Of a stretch of DNA of 64,000 bases, positions 1 through 13,441 are shown one piece after another. A program made the translations under genes and the position numbers. The stretch comes from Quercus robur (taxonomy: Eukaryota > Streptophyta > Magnoliopsida > Fagales > Fagaceae), in contig NC_065539.1 of NCBI RefSeq assembly GCF_932294415.1, positions 31,994,001 through 32,058,000 on the forward strand, given 5' to 3'. Every line of letters begins with the position of its first letter. The first letter of the stretch is position 1. A model generated the notes under the pieces. That model was given only the letters and a program-made list of their open reading frames with translations. It was not told where the DNA came from and did no database searches.

Positions 1-1276
<1,276 letters not shown>

Positions 1277-1472
1277 GTGACAACCAGGATTGAGATCTTG
1301 TGCAATACCTAAGGTATTGCACGGTGTGCAATAACTTTAATATCGGCCGTTCAATTAATCCAAAGGCTCATAAATTCAACACCTCACCAAATAATAAAAA
1401 GACCATTTTACCCTTAAAATTTTTCAAACCCCATGTGGTGCTTCTTACCAAAAAGGCTTAAAACACAAAATC

Positions 1473-1476
<4 letters not shown>

Positions 1477-1506
<30 letters not shown>
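1477..1506. repeat. (CT)n microsatellite just inside the left MULE arm
   Basis: A 30-bp CT run at the inner edge of the left terminal region, about 930 bp before the transposase start. CT-rich tracts like this are common in plant 5' leaders, so it may mark the old transcription start region. That is inference only. Confidence 0.8.
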
Positions 1507-1509
<3 letters not shown>

Positions 1510-2432
1510 CGTGAAGTTGTCTCAACTCTCAAGGAGTGAAGCTCTCTTTGAAGTGCGTAACCACTGGCCAGATTGCTAGTTCAGACGGTACTTGGCCATT
1601 ATATCTTGAAAACCCTCAAAATCCCATTTGGCATAGTCACTGTCGATCCATCTTTGATTCCTATGTTGCTTTCAACATCATTCGACTCGAGGAGGTGAGT
1701 TCTCTCTTTTGTATACATTGAATAAATAAAAAAATTTATTTTTTGGGTAAGAGGATAGTTGGGTCAGGGGTCAGGGATAGGGCTTGTATGTTGGGGTTTA
1801 ATTTTAATTCTACTAGTGATCTATATTTCATCATGGGATAATTATTTAGTTCTTGTTTTGAGGAATATTTTTGGGTAGTTTTTTGCTCCAACTTGAATGT
1901 TGCACATTTTCAAATGGATATATGAAATATGGTCTAGCAAAATTAAAGAAATGGATGGTCAATGATACAGGGGATATAGCTAAAATTCCTATTTTACTAG
2001 TTAGATGTTACATTGGTTGAATTCTATGCTTTTAGGTCCTGAATGTGTTTAAACTGTAGTGTTTTAGTCTTTGCATTTCATGTTTGCAGACAAAATTTAG
2101 TGATCAAAATTTATTGTCATAGAAAATGAAAATTTAGATAATTGAATTTTTGTCTTTGTATAGGTATGATACACTTTAACAATTTCTTAATAAATTTTAG
2201 CTTGAACTGTTCTTTATCAATTGGGTCATTATCTCTCATGATCATATATTGGTTTGTTGTAATTCTTATATATGACAAGTACAATGTTAATACACAAAAT
2301 TTCAGCTTTTATTTTCAAAGAAAAGCATTCATTATTCTATATTTATAATAGTAGATATTTTGTACAGTTGTTTGTTAATTACAAGCGTATACTTTAATTC
2401 ATCGCATGGTGTGACGAGAATTCTCTCGAAAC

Positions 2433-4162
2433 ATGGATGCCATTGCAAATTTGAATCCTAGAGTTGGTATGGAATTCGATACATCAGAAGATGCATGGGA
2501 ATTTGGGGTAAAATATGGAAGGCAAATGGGCTTTGGTGTTAGAAAACATTACATAAATAAAAGTAAGAAGGATGGAAATGTAACATCGAGGGGACTTGTA
2601 TGTGCAAAACAAGGCATTCGAGGTACAAAAGAAGAAGATATCATTCTCACTCATAATCGAGATGATACAAGGACTAATTGTCCTTTAAGGTTATATGTTT
2701 CATTAGTGCAAGAAACTGGAAAGTATAAAGTGGCTGATTTTGTTGGAGAACATAATCACACTCTTCATCTATCAGAAACAATTTATATGATGAGATCTCA
2801 ACGAAAAATTTCAAAAGTTCATGCGGGATTGATTGATTTAGAATCCTCTTTTGGAATCAAGCCAAAAGCAATATATGAGTTAATGAGTAGAGAGGCTGGT
2901 GGGAGAGCTAATCTTAGATTCACCAAGTTTGATCATAAAAATTACCTTAGTACAAGATGGCAAAAAAACTTAATATATGGTGAAGCTGGATGTTTATTAG
3001 GGTACTTTCAGAAACAATTGACTAAAAATTCATCCTTTCAATATGGAGTATAGTTGGATAACATTGAACAAATAACTAACATTTTTTGGGCTGATGCTAT
3101 TGATTATGATAATTTTGGTGATGTGTTGACATTTGACATTACATATGGCACTAATAAAGAGCTAAGATCGTTAGGGGTGTTTACTAGTTTCAATTACCAT
3201 AGAGGGTTAACGATTTTTAGGGTTTCTCTTTTATATGATGAAACAACAGAATCATATAAGTGGCTTTTTGAAAGATTTCTAGTTGCACATGCAGGTAAAA
3301 TGCCTAAAACAATTTTTATAGATCAAGATCTTGCAATGGCAAAGGCATTGAATGAGGTAATGCTTAACACTTACTAGGAATTATGTACTTGGCACATAAT
3401 GCAAAATGGGATAAAACATTTGGAGAATTTGATGAAAGATGGTTCTTCTTTTCTTCAAGTTTTTAAAATTTATACGTTTGATTATAATGATGAAATTGAA
3501 TTTGAAAAAACATGGGAGGACATGATTGACACATATGCTATACCTGATCGTAGTTGGTTGGATAGTATCTACAAATTGAAAAGAAAATGGGCAAAGTGTT
3601 ACATGAGAAATGAATTTACATTGGGAGTGTGAAGTACCCAACTCAGTGAAAGTTTGAATGGAGATTTGAAAAATTACTTGAAATTTAATTTAAATGTACC
3701 CAACACACCTATAATATTTTGAATGCTTCATGATCAGTTTGACCTTGTATCAACAGTAAAGAAAAAAAAATCACTAAGAGGATTTGTTAGTGCATACATA
3801 CATTGTTGAGTTTCTACATAAGCCTAGTGTGTACATAGTCTCTTATGACACTACAATAAGACATTTTTATGTAGTTGTAGAAAGTTAGAAATAGTTGGAA
3901 ATTTATGTTGCCATGTTCTGAAGGTTTTTGACTCGCTTGATATAAAAATAATTCCTGTTATGTACATTTTGAAAATATGGACAAGAGAGCAAAATATGGA
4001 TGTATCTTGGACAATAGAAGAACAAATGTGGAAGAGGATGTCAACTTGACTATTATACACCGGTATAGAAGATTATGTCCCAAGTTGGTACGATTAGCTT
4101 CTCAAGCAGCAAACATTGAAGAGACATTTGCTTTAATAGAGAAGATGATAGAGGAATTTTGA
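2433..4162 (+). pseudogene. FAR1/FRS-like MULE transposase pseudogene
   Basis: The frame starting at ATG 2433 reads a FAR1 DNA-binding domain (about residues 10-115: GMEFDTSEDAWEFGVKYGRQ, CPLRLYVS, VADFVGEHNHTL), then a helical linker, then the MULE transposase core (FWADAIDYDNFGDVLTFDITY, FNYHRGLTIF, FIDQDLAMAKAL). Three stops interrupt the same frame: TAG 3051-3053, TAG 3375-3377 and TGA 3630-3632. After the third, homology continues weakly (STQLSESLNGDLKNYLKF). It resumes near 3977-4162 with a typical FRS tail (RYRRLCPKLVRLASQAANIEE). The SWIM zinc finger expected between the core and this tail is missing or unreadable. A working copy would carry a DDE-type catalytic core for cut-and-paste transposition. 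Domesticated relatives (FHY3/FAR1) are transcription factors. This copy lies within MULE TIRs and is broken, so it is a transposase relic and not a host FRS gene. Confidence 0.9.
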
Positions 4163-4286
4163 AAAGAAAAAAAAAATGAGGTTGAAGATATTGCAACAAA
4201 AAATGTGGCTAGTCATCAATTGCCCCATTGAATGTCATTGTGTAGTAGTAATGAAAATCTTGATCCTAACTAGCGTTTGGAAAATT

Positions 4287-5286
4287 GGATAAATTACAAA
4301 GTACCATCTTGAAGTTTGGGGTTGTTTGGATTTTACACCCCAAAGTTTTAGAAATTTGATTTTACCCCCCAAATTTTAGTTTCGTCATCAAATCGCCCCT
4401 TTCGGTTAGATTCCGCTGTTAAGTGACACATCATCTTGCTGATGTGTTTTATTTTTGTCAAATCAGCCCTAAAATAACACCATTTTGCCCAAAATAAAAA
4501 CACAATTCGGATTTTTACACGACACCATTCAACCAAAATCAAAAATCAAAAACAAAAACCCACGATGAAGGCAAACCTCCCTAACCCTGCTTCTCGACTC
4601 AAACCTCGACCTTCCTGACCCAGCTTCTCAGTTGGTGTGAACCTAACTCCATCGTCGAAGGCCCCAAGCGACGACGACCATTGAAGTTTACAGATTTATA
4701 AGTTGAATTGGACCATCGTTTATGATTCAAAATTGCATATATTTTTATATTACTATAACTCTAGCCAGAAAGCTTAGAACATTCTACCTCAGTGTATGTT
4801 ACAAGCATCTTTCAGATAACCACGTTGCTAAAGATGAAGTCTTGCATGGCCATGTTGACAAGAAGATTTTCATAGCCCGCCACATTGCTAAGGAGATATA
4901 GATGACATTTTCTAATATTAGTTGTTAAGATTGGTTTGGTTTCAATTGTTTAGATTGAGCTGGGTTCAAACAAGGCGAGTAGCTGGGTTAGGGAGGTTTG
5001 CCTTCACCGTGGGTTTTTGTTTTTATTTTTGAGTTTGGCTGAACGGTGTCAAATAAAACTGCAGCTTTTGTGTTTTCACTTTAGGCAAAATGAGATTGTT
5101 TTGGGGCTGATTTGTCAAAAATAGAATACATCAGCAAGATGATGTGTCACTTAACAACAAAATCTAACTGAGGGGGGCGAATTGCTAACAGAACCAAAAT
5201 TTAGGGGGTAAAATCAAAATTTTGAAATTTTGGGGTGTAAAATCCAAACAACTCCAAACTTCCGGGGTGTACTTTGCAATTTATCC
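4287..5286. mobile_element. 1.0-kb TIR element (MITE-like), inserted in the FAR1 MULE
   Basis: The two ends are long inverted repeats. The left end starts GGATAAATTACAAAGTACC and the right end finishes GGTGTACTTTGCAATTTATCC, and matching sequence continues inward for about 280 bp per side. Blocks such as TGTTTGGATTTTACACCCC and TGATGTGTCACTTAA recur in inverse order. Flanks TGGAAAATT and TATAAAATT match at 7 of 9 positions, a possible degraded 9-bp TSD. No coding region is present. The central 400 bp is unassigned. Confidence 0.75.
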
Positions 5287-6201
5287 TATAAAATTTGATT
5301 AAAAGAGTTAAAGGTCTTAAGAAAAGAAAAGGTCACAAAGGTGGAAAATGAAAGAAAAGTTAGGTTGAGAAGCAAACAAAAAAAAAGGGTGGATTTGAAT
5401 TAAAGGATAGGGTTAGCCGTTAGCCAACAGTTTTCCAAGGTAAATTTTATTTATTTATTTTTACCCCCTACTAAGTTTCCATTGTTTGTAAACTTTTATA
5501 TTGTTATGACTAATAACAATATATATTTTTTCCATATAGGACTTTAGTTTTGCTCCCAACATACAATATAATAATTATGGCTCACATGGAGAATATTATT
5601 CACATCAACTAGGAGTTTTTTTATTCGCAGTGGAATAACTTATAGATAATTTGTGAAGTTGGAGGTTGTGCTACACTTGCCTTTTTATTTGTAAATTTAT
5701 TAATAAGGTCTTCTTTTATGTGATACTCCAAACTTCAGGGGTGTACTTTGCAATTTATCCTATAAAATTTGATTAAAAGAGTTAAAGGTCTTAAAAAAAG
5801 AAAAGGTCGCAAAGGTGGAAAATGAAAGAAAAGTTAGGTTGAGAAGCAAACAAAAAAAAAAAAAGTGGAGTTGAATTAAAGGATAGAGTTAGCCATTAGC
5901 CAACAGTTTTCCAAGGTAAATTTTATTTATTTATTTTTACCCCCTACTAAGTTTCCATTGTTTGTAAACTTTTATATTGTTATGACTAATAACAATATAT
6001 ATTTTTTCCATATAGGACTTTAGTTTTGCTCCCAACATACAATATAATAATTATGGCTCACATGGAGAATATTATTCACATCAACTAGGAGTTTTTTTAT
6101 TCGCAGTGGAATAACTTATAGATAATTTGTGAAGTTGGAGGTTGTGCTACACTTGCCTTTTTATTTGTAAATTTATTAATAAGGTCTTCTTTTATGTGAT
6201 A
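5251..6201. repeat. 474-bp tandem duplication, two copies
   Basis: Sequence starting ACTCCAAACTTC at 5251 restarts at 5725 and runs nearly identically to about 6201, with only scattered substitutions and a longer A-run in the second copy. The first 36 bp of the unit are the right end of the preceding TIR element, so the duplication postdates that insertion and gave a second isolated copy of its terminus. Confidence 0.93.
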
Positions 6202-6295
6202 CAACAAACTCATCTAGTCAGTCTTTCGACACCAATGATGACATCTGAATTGCGACTAATACATAGTTACGAAACTAGTTTCACGTCTTTCTTAA

Positions 6296-6690
6296 GAGTA
6301 AATTTACTTGTTTATATGTTTTGCACTTATAAGTAATTAAATGATTTCTTAAACTATTTCTTTTATAATCATTGTGATTACATAGGTACCATTAACTCCA
6401 TCATTGTCTCTAGTATCAAATCATGCAAATTTTGGTTAAGTAAAATGTAAACGTTTTCATACATGAAATTTTGAATAAACTTACTTGTTTATTTGTTTTG
6501 TAGTCATAAGTAACTAGATGATTTCTTACTCTTTTACTCTTATAATCGTTGTGATTACATAGGCACCATTTGTTAGTACCATCTTAACTTCATTATCGTC
6601 TCAAGTATCAACTCATGTGAATATTGATCAAGTAAAAAATAAATGTTTTCATACATATTTATTGAATAAATTTATTTGTTTATATCTATA
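6296..6690. repeat. About 180-bp imperfect tandem repeat
   Basis: The block containing TTACTTGTTTAT recurs near 6304, 6481 and 6672 (spacing 177 and 191 bp). Each of the first two copies includes GTGATTACATAGG followed by a Ser/Thr/Pro-coding stretch (for example the one from about 6386). ACATAG looks like a splice acceptor, so this may be a duplicated small 3' exon of the broken FRS-type gene. That is inference only. Confidence 0.55.
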
Positions 6691-7205
6691 CACAGGGAAA
6701 TGAGGTTAGGTTCAATTATGCACCAACTCCATGTGTTGAAAAAACAGATGCTTGCCTATTTCACAACACTTTTTTGGTATGTAAAAAACTAATAAATGGT
6801 AAGGTCAATAATAGTGAAATTTTCTCATGTTTGTTTAAAATGTATTTTGATTTTTTTGACATTTTTTAGGTTAATATTGATTTTTCAATATGACGGACAA
6901 TATTTTTTGGATAGTTTATTTTATAGCATATTGCATAGTGGACAGTATTTTTGGACAATTTACCTTGGACAATTTCTTGGATAGCATATCTAACTATTTA
7001 GACAACTGATTGCACATGTAGCAAATTTTTTGGATAATTTTTTATAACTTTCAAACATGTTAAACATGTTAGATTGTACAAGTGCATGTTTGAGTAACTT
7101 CTAGTTAAACATTAATTATATATGCAAGTGATTAAATATTTTTAAATGCAATATCATATACCAAATCTTGTTCATTGGTACTTAAATTTCTATCAAAAGG
7201 ATATC

Positions 7206-7278
7206 AAAAAAAAAAAAAAAAATTAACAACCTTTGGTGGCATGTTTGACCAAGGTTTTTTTTTTTTTTTTTTTTTTTT
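7206..7278. repeat. A-tract/T-tract inverted repeat
   Basis: An A17 tract and AACCTTTGG are mirrored by CCAAGG and a long T-tract around a 12-nt loop. RNA from here could fold into a hairpin. It may be a MITE end or poly(A)-derived debris. Confidence 0.5.
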
Positions 7279-7548
7279 CCAAATGACATGCTTACCATTA
7301 TCATCCAACATGGATAGAAAAAATAAATACCCAAGTTAAGCCTAAGTGCATATAAAGGCAATATCTTGACAATGAAAGGCTAAAACTTATATAAAGGCAA
7401 TCTCCATAAATGCAATAATCACAACATCTTTTCCTGTAATTGTCAATGGCCATTTGGCCTAGTTGTATCTACATGCTTTTGTTAGTATAAATCTAAATTT
7501 AAAGTTGAATAATAAGATAGACAAAAAATAAAATAAAACTCCTTCCCT

Positions 7549-9203
7549 TGTGGGCGCAAAGGAAAGGAGTGTCGAAATTGCCACCTAGTTATATAGTCTA
7601 GGAATCATGAATATAGCTTCCTTTCGAGGAAAGACCTTTGGTCTTACTACCAGAGTATGGGTTTGGAGTCTAGGTACACTCTTGAGAAGGTGTTAGGCAC
7701 CCAAGATCACTAAACCCTAAGGTTGGCCTCCCATCATTGTATCTTACGTCCTAACCTCATTAAAAACATGTTCAACACTTGCATCTTTACTCACACACAC
7801 ACTAGCACACATCTAAGCATACAATCATGGCATCATTCATCCCTAAAACACATATCCATCCTTAAAGTAATAAAGAGCCGAACACATATGAGAAACCCTA
7901 GCATGTGAAACTCTATCATACATCTCAAGGCAAGGCAGCAACCCAAACATGGCAGCAAAGCAAATCACATCATAAATCAAAATAAGGCATCAACTTCATA
8001 CACATATATCAAAGGAGGATTAAACAATCAACATGCATGTTCATGTGATTGCATGACTTACCTCACTTACCTTGTAGCACCTCAGCACCTATGGCATCAT
8101 GAATGGGCATGTGAATGCATGTTCATAGCATCGAAGCAAGAAACAAACATAAAACCCTAATCTAAACCCTAATATGAACATGTTATAACAAACAAGCATG
8201 TTAAAAAACAGACAAGTAGTTATGGGGATTAAAATATATGAAAAAGAGGCTACATAAAACAAACATGTGCAAACAGAAACAAAACAAACAAAAATTAGGG
8301 TTTCTAGGTAACGACATCACACATGCTAGAACAAGTCTGCGTACGCATGAATTCAACTTGCATGCGTAGGTTAAATCATGCGTACGCAAATCCTTATCCA
8401 GAAAACCTAATTAACACAAAAATAGAGTAGAAACCAAATAAAATAGAAACGTAAATCTAGCAACCTAACATGCTAAAAAACATAAAGAAAGCCTAAAACT
8501 AACCAAGACAAACATATATAAACATAAACTATATAAAGAAATAGATTAAAGAAAAGATTAAAGGCAGAAAAGGAAAAAGAAATGTTCAAAAGAATAATTT
8601 AAAGCAAAAGCTCCTAGGCTTGATTTTTTACCGTTCCTCTCAATCAAATCTATTACAATTCAATAAAAATAGTGATTAGTAATCTTAAACTCAAAGGATT
8701 GGGGCCAGAAAAGATCCCAATCAAATAAAAAATATTTGAGGTTGTTTTGTGAAAAACTCTCTTTTCATTTACTATTTTCTAGTAAATCTTAGGTTTTTCT
8801 TGTGGGATTTCTATGTGTCTTGAAATTGTACCATGTAAGACTTTTTATAGTTGAAAAAATGGGGTTTGGAATGGCTCCCAGACGACGTGGGATTCATTCC
8901 AAATCTCAGCCATTATTGTAGAAAACTTGTCTTTCATATGCTTTTGAAACCCTAGCTGCATACACAAAAATGTGCATGCATACACATGTTTTAGCTCGTG
9001 CACACAGGCTGAGGGCCACTTTGGTCATTTAATTTTCCAAAAATAAATTTTTGCTCATTCAAAAGGTTATATTTTTCATTTTAACACTCCTCAAGTTAAT
9101 TTAATATCTGATTGGGCTCTAAACTGGCATTGTGCCTTAGAGTTCGAGCATTATTGGGAAACGAGGATTCGAGTCATAAGAGATACAAAATGCAGTGTCT
9201 ACA
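7549..9203 (-). mobile_element. Solo LTR, 1.66 kb (family copy 1)
   Basis: The + strand begins TGTGGGCGCAAA and ends TGTCTACA, so on the minus strand it starts TGTAGACA, a canonical LTR start. Flanks TCCCT (7544-7548) and CCCCT (9204-9208) are a 5-bp TSD with one mismatch. It matches the copies at 15124-16969 and 61672-63295 block by block: the TCTAGGAA region near the left end, the GTTAGGCACCCAA block, the ATGCGTACGCA-rich middle, TGTTCCCCTCAGTCAA-like sequence, and the ATTGGGCCCTAAA block near the right end. No internal retrotransposon genes remain, so it arose by LTR-LTR recombination inside the FAR1 MULE. Confidence 0.82.
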
Positions 9204-10237
9204 CCCCTCATTCTTAAAATACATACGTTATTAGTTTGTCTTTGAGACTCAAGCCATGTATTAAAGGAATGAAGTGCTTGATGCAGATAAATATATTATA
9301 AGGAAATATCTTGACAAATTTGTTACAAATGAGCATTTTCTAAAGCAAATTTAGCACAATATAACTAGTTTTTGTAACATTGACATTGATTTATAATGAG
9401 CAAAAAATCAGAATTTAATCTACAATACAAAATAACATTGTGACTCCAAAAACGTATCATTCCCTTAAGAACAATTCCAATTAAAATAGTGTCCTCGAGT
9501 AGAGCATATAAATCATGGAATGCTTCAATACATGGTGCTTCAATAGCCTAGGTTGACTTCAAGAGACATGGTACTTCAAAACATCATGGAATGCTTCATA
9601 ACCTTTTCTTGTTACCCTGTTAACAAGAAAACAAGAGACATACCCATTACTTCATATAACCTTAAGGCTTTTGAAAATGAAATAAAATGTTAGAGCATAA
9701 AACAAACTGGTTTGTTCGAATGGTCAACTGTGCCCCACTAATTAGTTGCGATTTTTGTTTTTGTATAAATTAGTACCGTATCTGTATAACATAGAAATGT
9801 CCAAGTAGAATCAAAGTTCATCTAGAAATACTTGATGTTTTATTCAAAGACAAATAAAATCACCAAATTTTGGAAGATTATTTTGAATTAAGAAGGCAAG
9901 AACCCATAATATTTTGGGCATGCACTAACAAACTTATAAACATGTGTAATTTATTACCTAAAATTTGGGTTGAACTTATAAAGTATGAATTGTTACACAA
10001 TTCAGGACAGTAAAAAAATTCCTCACAAGTTCATCTTTCAAGAGCCATAGTTTGTATGTGTAAAATGAACCACAACAAGCCAAACATATTATCCTACTAG
10101 AATAATATATTGCTGCATAGTCAATCCAAATTTAGAAAAAGAACAGGTACTTAAGAAAAATTCGGACAAAAAAAGAAAAATGTCATAAGGATTTTTAGAA
10201 TACCTCATGACCAAGCAACATAATTTCTAGTTAACGT

Positions 10238-10278
<41 letters not shown>

Positions 10279-11740
10279 CCTATAATTGCTCAAGAGGTAC
10301 CAATAAGGCAATAACACAAGACTCAAAGGTGACAATAACAACAACAACAAATAAGAAAGGCGATACCAAAAATCAAAGCAAAGGGACAAGAAGATTAATA
10401 CACATAACTTTACCCTTTATAGATCCAGATTTTTAGATCTGCACTCACGTATTGCATTCTTTTTACACTAATTTAAGCACACTCACGAAACACAAATTTC
10501 ACTCACACTCAACAACTCATGTGCACCATGACACGATTTTACACAATAAAGCACATACATATTTAAAAAAGCCCATCCAACCACCATTCATTGGTTTCAA
10601 ATCCAAAAAAAGCTATAACCACAACACATATTTACACTAAGGACACATATAAGCTTATCATCAAACAAAAATTCAATCATAGCACATTCAGCCATACCCA
10701 AAGCAATGTAATGAGCTGTGATGGTTTTTAGTTGAGTTGTGGAAGTATTGCAAGTTATAAAAAACATGTAACCAAAGTGACTACAAATTAAATCCAAAAG
10801 GACTAAGATTTAAGAAACAATTTCATTATGGATAATATAAATAACTAACTTCATGGCCAATGATTTGCATCTATAACAATTTCTGGGGATGTTAGGACAA
10901 GTGAAAATCTGAAAAAGTAAATTTTGTATAATTAAGAATTTGATAATCTATACAACCCATTTACTTTCTTCTATATCTAAGGAGTGATAATATGGATCAT
11001 TCAACAATAAAAGCATGCCGTCATAATAACATGTCTACAAGAAGTCTTTAGAGTTAATATTGTATAATTACCTCCAGATGGAAATCTAAGTTGTCAAAAA
11101 AATTTTGTGAAAGTCTTTCACAGTGTATTGAACATTCATGTTTTGGTCAAATAGCTCATAAAGGTTCAAACTTTTATCATTAGGAGAACAATAATAAGCC
11201 CATTGAATACAAAATTACAAGGATTTAAGCATTTTGATACAATTGACAAAAATGTAGGTAATATAAGAACTGGATTTTAATTAAAACTCATAAAATTCCA
11301 AACTTAGAACTAATAATAAGCATAAATCTGCAACCATTACATTTACCATTACCCAAAAACACACATACAAAACCTCTAAATGGAATTTTTTGAAAATAAA
11401 TTTTAGAAAAACAAATACTGTGCTCCAAGAATCAATCTAAATTCGTTACCCTCGAAACCATAACCTAACAGTCAGACTTTGACGAAGACAAACAACAAGC
11501 CATTGAAATTGACGCCCTTTGCTTCTTGTCGAAACCGGTGAGCCAAGGTAGTGGTTGTGTTGGAGGCACAGTATGGGTTGAAAGAAGAGCAGAGTGGAGC
11601 ATTAGGGAGAGGGAGGGAGAGAGAGAAAAACCCCGATGGAAGTATGAGAGAAAGAGAGAGAAGAGAGAGTTTTACTGAAACTCAAATTTGGGGAAGCTGA
11701 AGTGAAAAGAGAAAAGAGAAATGGGAGAAATTAAGGAGCA
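9204..11740. other. Right interior of the FAR1 MULE, no readable gene
   Basis: This part is AT-rich and contains a 35-bp poly(A) run at about 10241-10275, a CA-rich patch near 10450-10560, and a purine-rich GAGAGA block at 11605-11690 just inside the right TIR. I find no frame with domain similarity on either strand. Confidence 0.5.
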
Positions 11741-11860
11741 CTTGGATTGCCAGCGTATCGAATTTATAAGCCTTTGGATTAAATGAAAGACTGATATTAA
11801 AGCTATTGCACACTGTGCAATACCCTAGGTATTGCATGGGATCTCAATTCGTGATAACCA

Positions 11861-12711
11861 CAACCTCCTTAACTTCGATGAGCTTGAAATAGACTACCTA
11901 GGATCTAATGCCACCAGGATTTAAGGGATGTCTTAAAAGATAACACAATAGAAGTTAGTGGGAGAGAGAATAAGGGATTTGACCATAAAGAGAGGGAGGG
12001 AAAAATGATAAGAAAACAATGTTTTTAAAATAAATTTATTAACTATTTTTGTTATACTTAGTGTAGGGGGTTAGTATGGCAAGGAAAAATGAAACAGAGA
12101 TGATATGGCAAAAAAAATATACCAAGTCCAAGTACAAGACGATGTTGCTGTCATGGATGCTATATTTTGTATGGTATTTGTGCCATATTTTGTTCGATCT
12201 TGATGTACATGCTAAAATGTCAATTTGAGTTTTAAAAATCCAAATATTATACTTTTGACATAGAAATAAGGAATTGCATGGAATAAATTTATTTGTCCCA
12301 ATAGGATGTTGGATAAATCATTTTGATGGTTTAAGAAACCAATAGCTAAAATTGCCATTTTTTGCTGAGTTTGACCAACCCTAATCATGGTTTGACCAAA
12401 AGTCTAACCATTTGATCATGATGAATTTATATTCATGTTAAACATCATTAAATTTCCTTTAAAAAGATAGTTCATAGGCCCATATTGAAGATGAAACAGA
12501 TAAGAAATCGCAAAAACATTGAATCTTTGATCAAAAAACTTTGCCATCTTTTAAAAGTTTGATTATAGTTTAATTTCAGTTAATTATAATCAAATGGCCA
12601 CCAATGGGCTTAAGTGAGGAGTCGTTGGAAGGGTTTCATGATGAACTTCATCTTGACATGCTTGGATGGTAGAAACCCCACTTGAATAAAAGGAATTTAC
12701 AAAAAAAAAGT
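11861..12711. other. Intergenic DNA, nothing recognised
   Basis: AT-rich sequence follows the right TSD of the FAR1 MULE. I see no frame above noise, no inverted repeat and no boundary motif. Confidence 0.4.
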
Positions 12712-13441
12712 TGTATGGGGTAAAAATTGTGGCCTAATGTGAGGTTGGGCTTAGGTCACAGCCCATTACAATTAATTTGTAGAGATAGGTAAGCGGACCA
12801 CAACTTGGGCTTCTTATCTAATGTATCAAAGCTAAGAAACGAATCAAGACAAAAAAAAACTAGACTTAACAAGGTTAATCAAAGACAAAAAGAGTGTATT
12901 GTTGTTTTCTCAGAATGGCTGAGGAGCCTTGTTACACTTGGGGTATTACAAGTTTAAGTGTGATTCTCTCTCTAATCTTAAGGTTTCGATCCTTGTTCAT
13001 TGGGATTCTTCCCCCTTTATAATGATTTGATTTTCATCCTGGCTCTCCACATGGAGGGTGGTTGATCTTCCTCAAGAGTTTCATCCCTCTAGAGGATGTG
13101 CAGAGTGAAATACATACTATCTTGACACATGGAGGGTGGTTGATCTTCCCCAAGATACTCCATTTTCCTTCCATGAACCTTGCCCCTTGTTTCATTGGGC
13201 TTTGGTCCATTTACAACAATGCTTTCATCTTACTCTCATGGGCTTTCATTAGAATGTACTTAGAGATTTTCAACCTTTTGTCTCAAACATGGGCTCACAA
13301 TATATTCATCACCTTTAGGCTCTTCTCTTTTCATTTTATTATCATCATCATTTTTTTTGAAGTATCCCATTATCTAGAATATATTGTAACCTTCCTCTCA
13401 AAGTCCATGAAGTTCTCATCATTTTGGGCCTAGGCATACAA
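12712..13441 (-). repeat. LTR-like fragment, boundaries uncertain
   Basis: The + strand runs TGTATGGGG to GGCATACA, short mirrored termini of the kind LTRs have. Read on the minus strand it shows CATTATAAAG (a TATA-like box at about 13014-13024) upstream of a pyrimidine-rich, leader-like stretch. That is the same organisation as the better-defined LTR at 56876-57661. No clean TSD was found. A short direct repeat (CTCCACATGGAGGGTGG-like) recurs about 80 bp apart near 13050 and 13130. Confidence 0.35.

Larger units (their letters stand above)
1287..11850 (+). mobile_element. FAR1-type MULE, 10.6 kb, with 10-bp TSD
   Basis: The left end starts GGATTGAGATC and the reverse complement of the right end starts GAATTGAGATC. 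The arms align for about 92 bp at roughly 84% identity. The element is flanked by GTGACAACCA (1277-1286) and GTGATAACCA (11851-11860), a 10-bp TSD with one mismatch, which suits Mutator-like elements. Inside, on the + strand, lies a decayed FAR1/FRS-like transposase (2433-4162). The element has since taken in a 1-kb TIR element (4287-5286), a 474-bp tandem duplication, a roughly 180-bp tandem repeat and a solo LTR (7549-9203). Without these it would be about 7.4 kb. The right third (9204-11850) has no coding signal I can read. The three in-frame stops and the mutated TSD make it old and non-autonomous. Confidence 0.88.

Noticed and set aside
2433..3053. Functional FAR1/FRS transcription-factor gene
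   Set aside because: The 206-aa frame is only the front of a longer transposase with three in-frame stops and lies within MULE TIRs.
8153..8173. Telomere-like AAACCCTAA words
   Set aside because: Only two near-units in an LTR; not an interstitial telomere array.
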